Shown: positions 59,715 to 64,000 of the stretch, in pieces
How positions within the stretch are numbered: the first letter of the stretch is position 1
How the letters are laid out: the number at the start of each line of letters is the position of its first letter
The notes under the pieces: generated by a model
What the model was told of the DNA's origin: nothing
The model's input: the letters and a program-made list of their open reading frames with translations, nothing else
Database searches by the model: none
Source: Syncephalastrum monosporum B8922
Taxonomy: Eukaryota; Mucoromycota; Mucoromycetes; Mucorales; Syncephalastraceae
DNA: 64,000 nt
Assembly (NCBI GenBank): GCA_000697355.1
Contig: JNEN01000843.1
Span: 62,001-126,000 of the forward strand
Direction: 5' to 3'
Made by a program: the position numbers and the translations under genes

Positions 59715-62329
59715 TTATGCACTGCCAAGCAGTTGAAGAGCAAGCGCTTCTTGGTCTTGAAGGGTCGTGGGTTCGTCGGCCTCGAAAACGCGCTTCTTGG
59801 ATGGGCGTTCATCGTCTTCATCCTCAGAAGCCTCCGATTCTTGGTACCAGGGCCGCTTACCCGTAGGCTGCGCTTCCTCTTCGCTTTCTGCTTCACTCAT
59901 GTCAGACGCCGACGCGAGCTGCACACCATCCTCTTCCTCTGACATATCCATCATCTGGACACCTTCGCGCTCGGCCTGCTCGCGCATCTTCTTTTTGAGG
60001 CGCTTTTCTTTGCGCTTCAACTTGGCGACTTGTCGATCATCCACATCGGCGGCCTGCATCACTGCCGTCTTTTCCTTGATGAACGCCTCCCATTGTGATT
60101 TGGCGTCACCTGCCTTTAAGAAATCGGCCTCGTCCTCGAGCTCATACAGCTGGTGCGCGTTACCTTCGTCATCAAAGACGAGACGCTCACCCTTGGGTCC
60201 CTTCTTAGCAAGATCCTTCTTGGTCATCTTCTGCTGGCGCTTGGATTTGTTCTCTGCCTCCAGATCCTATTCAAAACATGGGGTCAATTATGAAGAAACG
60301 CATGGGTCGCACAACATACCTTGATATCGTGTTCCACGTCGGAACCCTCCTCCTCATCACCACTCAAGTCGTGATTGACGCGTTGCACCGTCATAAAGTC
60401 TTCTTCATCATCCGAGCCATTCTCATCGCCAAAGTTGACGAGTTTGTGATAATGCTCGGAAAGCACGTCTTGGTTCTTTCGCTGGAACATGCGCTCCACC
60501 TTGGTCTTGGCCTGATGCGAAACATGTGTAAATAATCTCTTCTCACGCATGATCCAAACTTTCTTCTTTTCTTTCCTACCTTTTCGTGTTTTTCCAACTC
60601 CTCCTGCTCTTCCTTCTTCGCCGCAGCCTTGGCAGCCTTGGCCGACTGTGCCTCGTCTTTCTTGAGGAACTTGATTTTGGGTGCACCGGCTAAACCAAGC
60701 GAATGGGCGAATTCTTCAGCAGGTAAGTCAGTCGCCTTGAAGATGTCCTTGTTTCGCTGAAGATAGACCGATCGCATGTAGGAGACAAAGGCCTAAATGA
60801 CGTGCATGAGTTTTTCGTTCATGCATCGCACATGCATATGCATATGCATCTGCATCTGCATATTGCCCTAGATGAGCAGGATATACTTACCCTTTGACCC
60901 AGATACTTGATTTCAGGGTCGCGGAAACAAAAGTTCTGAAGGCGTGGCTGGATATTTTCCTGCTTGCTCGCCTTGATCTTGATTTCCTCGATAGGCACCT
61001 TTTTCCGGGTCAATTCCTCCTTCATGCCGTCGACCTCGGTTGGCAGCAGCATGAGCAGGGCATGGCCGTTCGCATCGAAACGCGCGGTACGGCCCACGCG
61101 ATGGATATACGTGTCGGCATCCTCAGGGCAGTCAAGCTGGAGGACCCAGTCCACAGCAGGGAAGTCGAGACCACGCGCGGCAATGTCCGTCGAGATCAGG
61201 GCGGCGTACTGGGAAGAAGCAAATTTGCGAAAGATCTCGACACGCTTTGTCTGTTTCTGTTTGCCGTGGAGATGGAGGATGGAGAGACCGGGCTGGAGTT
61301 TGCAGAAGCATTCGTAGACGAAACGGGCCTGTTTGCAGCTCGAGACAAAAATGATGGTCTTGTTTTGCAGATGGGTGCGGAGGAAAGAGTAGAGGATGTT
61401 GAGTTTGTCGTACAGTTCACAGACAACGTAATGCTGCGAGAGCTTCTGTGGTGTGGCGTGCTCGGCCTTTTCGTGGACGGCGACGTATTCGGGGTCCTTC
61501 AGAGAGAGACGCGCCAAGCTCTTGACGGAGCGAGTCTGGGTCGCAGAAAAGAGGAGGGTCTGTCGCTGTGGGGGTAAATTCTCGATGATGGCGTTCACTG
61601 TCTTTTGGAAGCCCATATCCATGATGCGGTCTGCCTCGTCGAGCACTGGTACTCTGCGTTACTACTTCATCCAGACCCAGCCCATTCCCCGCGCACTTAC
61701 CAAGAATCTGCAGATTATCGCAATCGAACCCAGTGGACTGGTCCATGTGCTGCAAGAGACGACCGGGGGTAGCGACGAGGATGTTCATGCGAGCGATACG
61801 GTCGCTTTCGACTTTGAAGTCCTTGCCGCCAATGACCAGACCGGCCGAGAAGTTGTGTTCCCGGCCAATCTTGCGCAGGACCTCGAAGATCTGGACAGCC
61901 AGCTCACGTGTGGGCGACACAATCAATGCGCCCAGACCATCGGTGGAGTCCCACCGCTCGCGATAGAGGACCTCGAGCACAGGGATAAGGAACGCCAGCG
62001 TCTTGCCGCTGCCTGTCTTTGCTGCGCCCAGCACATCCCGTCTCGCCAGCGCAAGTGGGACCGCCTTGCGCTGAATCTCGGTCAGCTGGCGGTAATCGGC
62101 CTTCTTGAGGCCACCCAGTGTCTTGGACGTAATCGGGAGCTCATCAAAGTTCTTGACATCGGCGTAGTTTTCCTATGGTAGAGATTAATGGCTGTGCACT
62201 GCATTTGATAGGGAGAGAACGTACAGGATGGGCCGCCTTCTCTTCGATTTGCCTGAATTCCTCAGCGGTCTGCTCCTTCCGCTTCTGCTTGGAAATGGCT
62301 GGCACCTTCTTCTTGATCTTGTCGACCAT
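59715..62329 (-). CDS. DBP4: DEAD-box RNA helicase DBP4/DDX10
   Basis: Six exons (62329-62225, 62172-61701, 61645-60891, 60792-60580, 60511-60320, 60266-59715) give 762 aa. Helicase motifs in order: Q-motif [22 protein letters not shown] (I), PTRELA (Ia), TPGR (Ib), [10 protein letters not shown] (II), FSATQT (III), IIFVSSCK (IV), [11 protein letters not shown] (V), [10 protein letters not shown] (VI). The DUF4217-type extension ([18 protein letters not shown]) and an acidic/basic C-terminal tail match Dbp4/DDX10. It acts in early 40S assembly, releasing U14 and other snoRNAs from pre-rRNA in the nucleolus. The DEAD box is split across an intron but intact. Confidence 0.96.
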
Positions 62330-62575
62330 GGTCAAGTAAAGAGAAATAAAAAATGCAAAGTGCGCAAGTCCAAAGTTGCCTGAACAGAAATGCCCAAAGA
62401 AAGTAATTGGTGTGGCTTGTCAATTTTATGCGAAAGACAAAAAAGAAGTTTGTGCCTGCACCGAAAAAGCAAGCCAGCTCAAGTCCTCCCTTCGTGTGTG
62501 TGAGAGAGCGTGTGAGTGAGTGACATCCATACAACATTAACGACAACGGCGACAACAACAACAACAACAACAACA
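62330..62575. promoter_or_regulatory. Divergent promoter, DBP4 / MAK21
   Basis: 246 bp between two ribosome-biogenesis genes. No PAC or RRPE element of the yeast type was seen. A (CAA)n run ends at the MAK21 start codon and lies in its leader. Confidence 0.55.
62552..62575. repeat. (CAA)n in the MAK21 5' leader
   Basis: Eight ACA/CAA units running directly into the MAK21 ATG, an unstructured A-rich leader. Confidence 0.85.
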
Positions 62576-64000
62576 ATGTCAACGCTATTTGAGCCCACGC
62601 CGCAGTGGTACAACGTCGACCTGCCTGCGATCGAGATTAGCAAGAACGACAAACTCTACACGCCCGAAGAAGCTACCAAGAAGCTCAAGGAGGCCAGAGC
62701 GCTTCTGGACGACGAGAATGAGAAATCAGGCATTTCCGGCCACACCTCAACGGGCGATCGCAACTTTGTCAACAAGATTCTGCAGTCGGGTACCTACTCG
62801 GACAAGATCTCGGCCATGACTCTGCTTATCCAAGAATCGCCGCTGCACAGTCTCAAGTCCTTCGAATCCATGCTGTCCATGGCACGAAAGAAGAGCCGCA
62901 ACGAGGCCCTGCTGGCGATCCAGAGCTTGAAGGATCTGTTTACGGGATCGGTTCTGCCCGATCGCAAGCTGATCTACTTTGCCGACCGCCCGCTCGGTGC
63001 TGCCAACGTCGAGGAGCGTCATCTCATACTGTGGGCATTTGAGGACTATCTGAAAAAGTACTACTTCCAGGTCGTCGAACAGCTCGAGGCACTCTCGCAC
63101 GACACGCTGATGCACATCCGTTACTCGAGCATTCGGTTCATGTACGATTTGTTGTCGGGTAAGCCTGAGCAGGAGCAGAACCTGCTCCGTCTGGTCGTCA
63201 ACAAGCTCGGTGACTCTGAAAACAAGGCGGCTGCCAAGGCATCGCAGCTCCTGATCGAACTGATGGTCGCCCACCCTGGCATGAAGCTCGTCGTCGTGCA
63301 AGAGATTGAGCAGCTGCTCCTGCGCCCGAGCACCTCTGAACGGTCGCAGTACTACTGCCTCATCACCCTCAACCAGACCGTCCTCACCGGCAAGAACACC
63401 GACGTCGCCAACAAGCTGATTGAGATCTACTTTTTGTTCTTCGACCGTTTCCTCAAGCTCACCGATTTCAAGGACAAGGAGCCTCAAGACACTGAGACTG
63501 ACAAGAAGGATAAAAACTCCAAGAAGAACAAGAACAAAAAGAACAAGAAACAGGTTCAGCGCGAAAAGGAGGCCCAACACCGTGAGGAGCTGCACGTCAA
63601 AATGGCCGAGGCCATCCTCATGGGTGTCAACCGCGCTTTCCACTTTGCAAAGATCAGCGACGAAGCGTAAGTCAATTTTTGCCTTGATATGTTCTGCTCG
63701 CTCACCTTATCCTTTTATTGTTGTACATGTTATTATCACAGAGCCGAGAAGCATGTCAACACACTGTACCGCATCACCCACAACGGCACCTTTAACGCGG
63801 CCATCCAGGCCATGTCGCTCTTGTTCTCCATTGCCCAGACCAAAGAGAGCGGTCTCGACCGCTTCTACCGGGCCCTCTACGAGTCCTTGCTCGACCCTCG
63901 TCTCATCACCTCCTCAAAACAAACCATGTACCTCAACCTCCTCTTTAAAGCACTCAAGGTCGATGCCAACCTCAAGCGCATCAAGGCATTTGTCAAGCGC
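62576..64000 (+). CDS. MAK21: Ribosome biogenesis factor MAK21/CEBPZ (Noc1), 5' part
   Basis: Exon 1 (62576-63666) and exon 2 (63742 onward) give 449 residues to the window end; the gene continues outside. It begins MSTLFEPTPQWYNVDLPAIE; the WYN-DLP motif is typical of Mak21/CEBPZ. Then follow FVNKILQSGTYSDKISAMTLL, a helical repeat region with FFDRFLKL, a Lys/Asn/Asp low-complexity stretch (about residues 305-330), and KMAEAILMGVNRAF. Mak21 with Noc2 escorts pre-60S particles. Only the N-terminal part of the CBF domain is included. Confidence 0.92.

Overview
The window is 64 kb of an intron-rich eukaryotic, almost certainly fungal, chromosome. Introns are mostly 45-120 nt, genes are packed at about one per 2 kb on both strands, and many proteins are fungal forms: a Ppz-type phosphatase with an N-myristoylation start, a bZIP factor with a DUF3425-like C-terminus, peroxisomal alpha/beta hydrolases and an outer-membrane cysteine synthase. 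The large Sel1-repeat protein and the intron density suggest an early-diverging (Mucoromycota-like) fungus. That placement is inference. No tRNA, rRNA, transposon or CRISPR was recognised.

Layout. 1-87: start of a minus-strand gene leaving the window. 2.1-6.4 kb: CLU1. 6.6-8.0 kb: an alpha/beta hydrolase and a TMEM42-like gene whose stop codons touch tail to tail. 9.5-11.3 kb: PPZ phosphatase. 12.3-13.8 kb: pyruvate dehydrogenase E1-beta. 14.2-16.2 kb: an SR protein and ZNHIT2 diverge from one short promoter. 16.7-23.2 kb: three tandem hydrolase paralogues with identical intron phases and different C-terminal peroxisomal signals, with a small GW-rich gene between two of them. 24.2-25.9 kb: a kinase-like protein reduced to a degenerate C-lobe. 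26.8-28.2 kb: membrane-anchored cysteine synthase. 28.3-30.2 kb: PPIL1 cyclophilin and SNIP1/Pml1, divergent. 30.5-36.5 kb: a 1791-residue Sel1-repeat protein. 37.0-40.4 kb: a DUF4211 protein and an R3HCC1-like protein. 40.7-41.2 kb: cytochrome c. 43.1-45.4 kb: p24 cargo receptor and RPL5, the latter with a box C/D snoRNA in intron 2. 45.7-49.6 kb: bZIP factor and TCP1-alpha. 50.5-54.1 kb: two orphan genes. 55.9-59.0 kb: a HAD-like hydrolase ending SKL and a coiled-coil protein. 59.7-64 kb: DBP4/DDX10 helicase and MAK21/CEBPZ (cut by the window end), divergent.

Themes. Splicing factors pair head to head (SR with ZNHIT2, PPIL1 with SNIP1), as do ribosome-biogenesis factors (DBP4 with MAK21). 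Peroxisomal targeting recurs: AKL and SKL in the hydrolase cluster, SKL in the HAD protein. Of about 106 introns modelled, five use a GC donor, always as GCAAGT, and several genes contain very small exons (12, 16, 18, 25, 30, 31 nt). All gene models come from reading splice sites and frame by eye. The frames close exactly in every multi-exon model, which is the main support for them.
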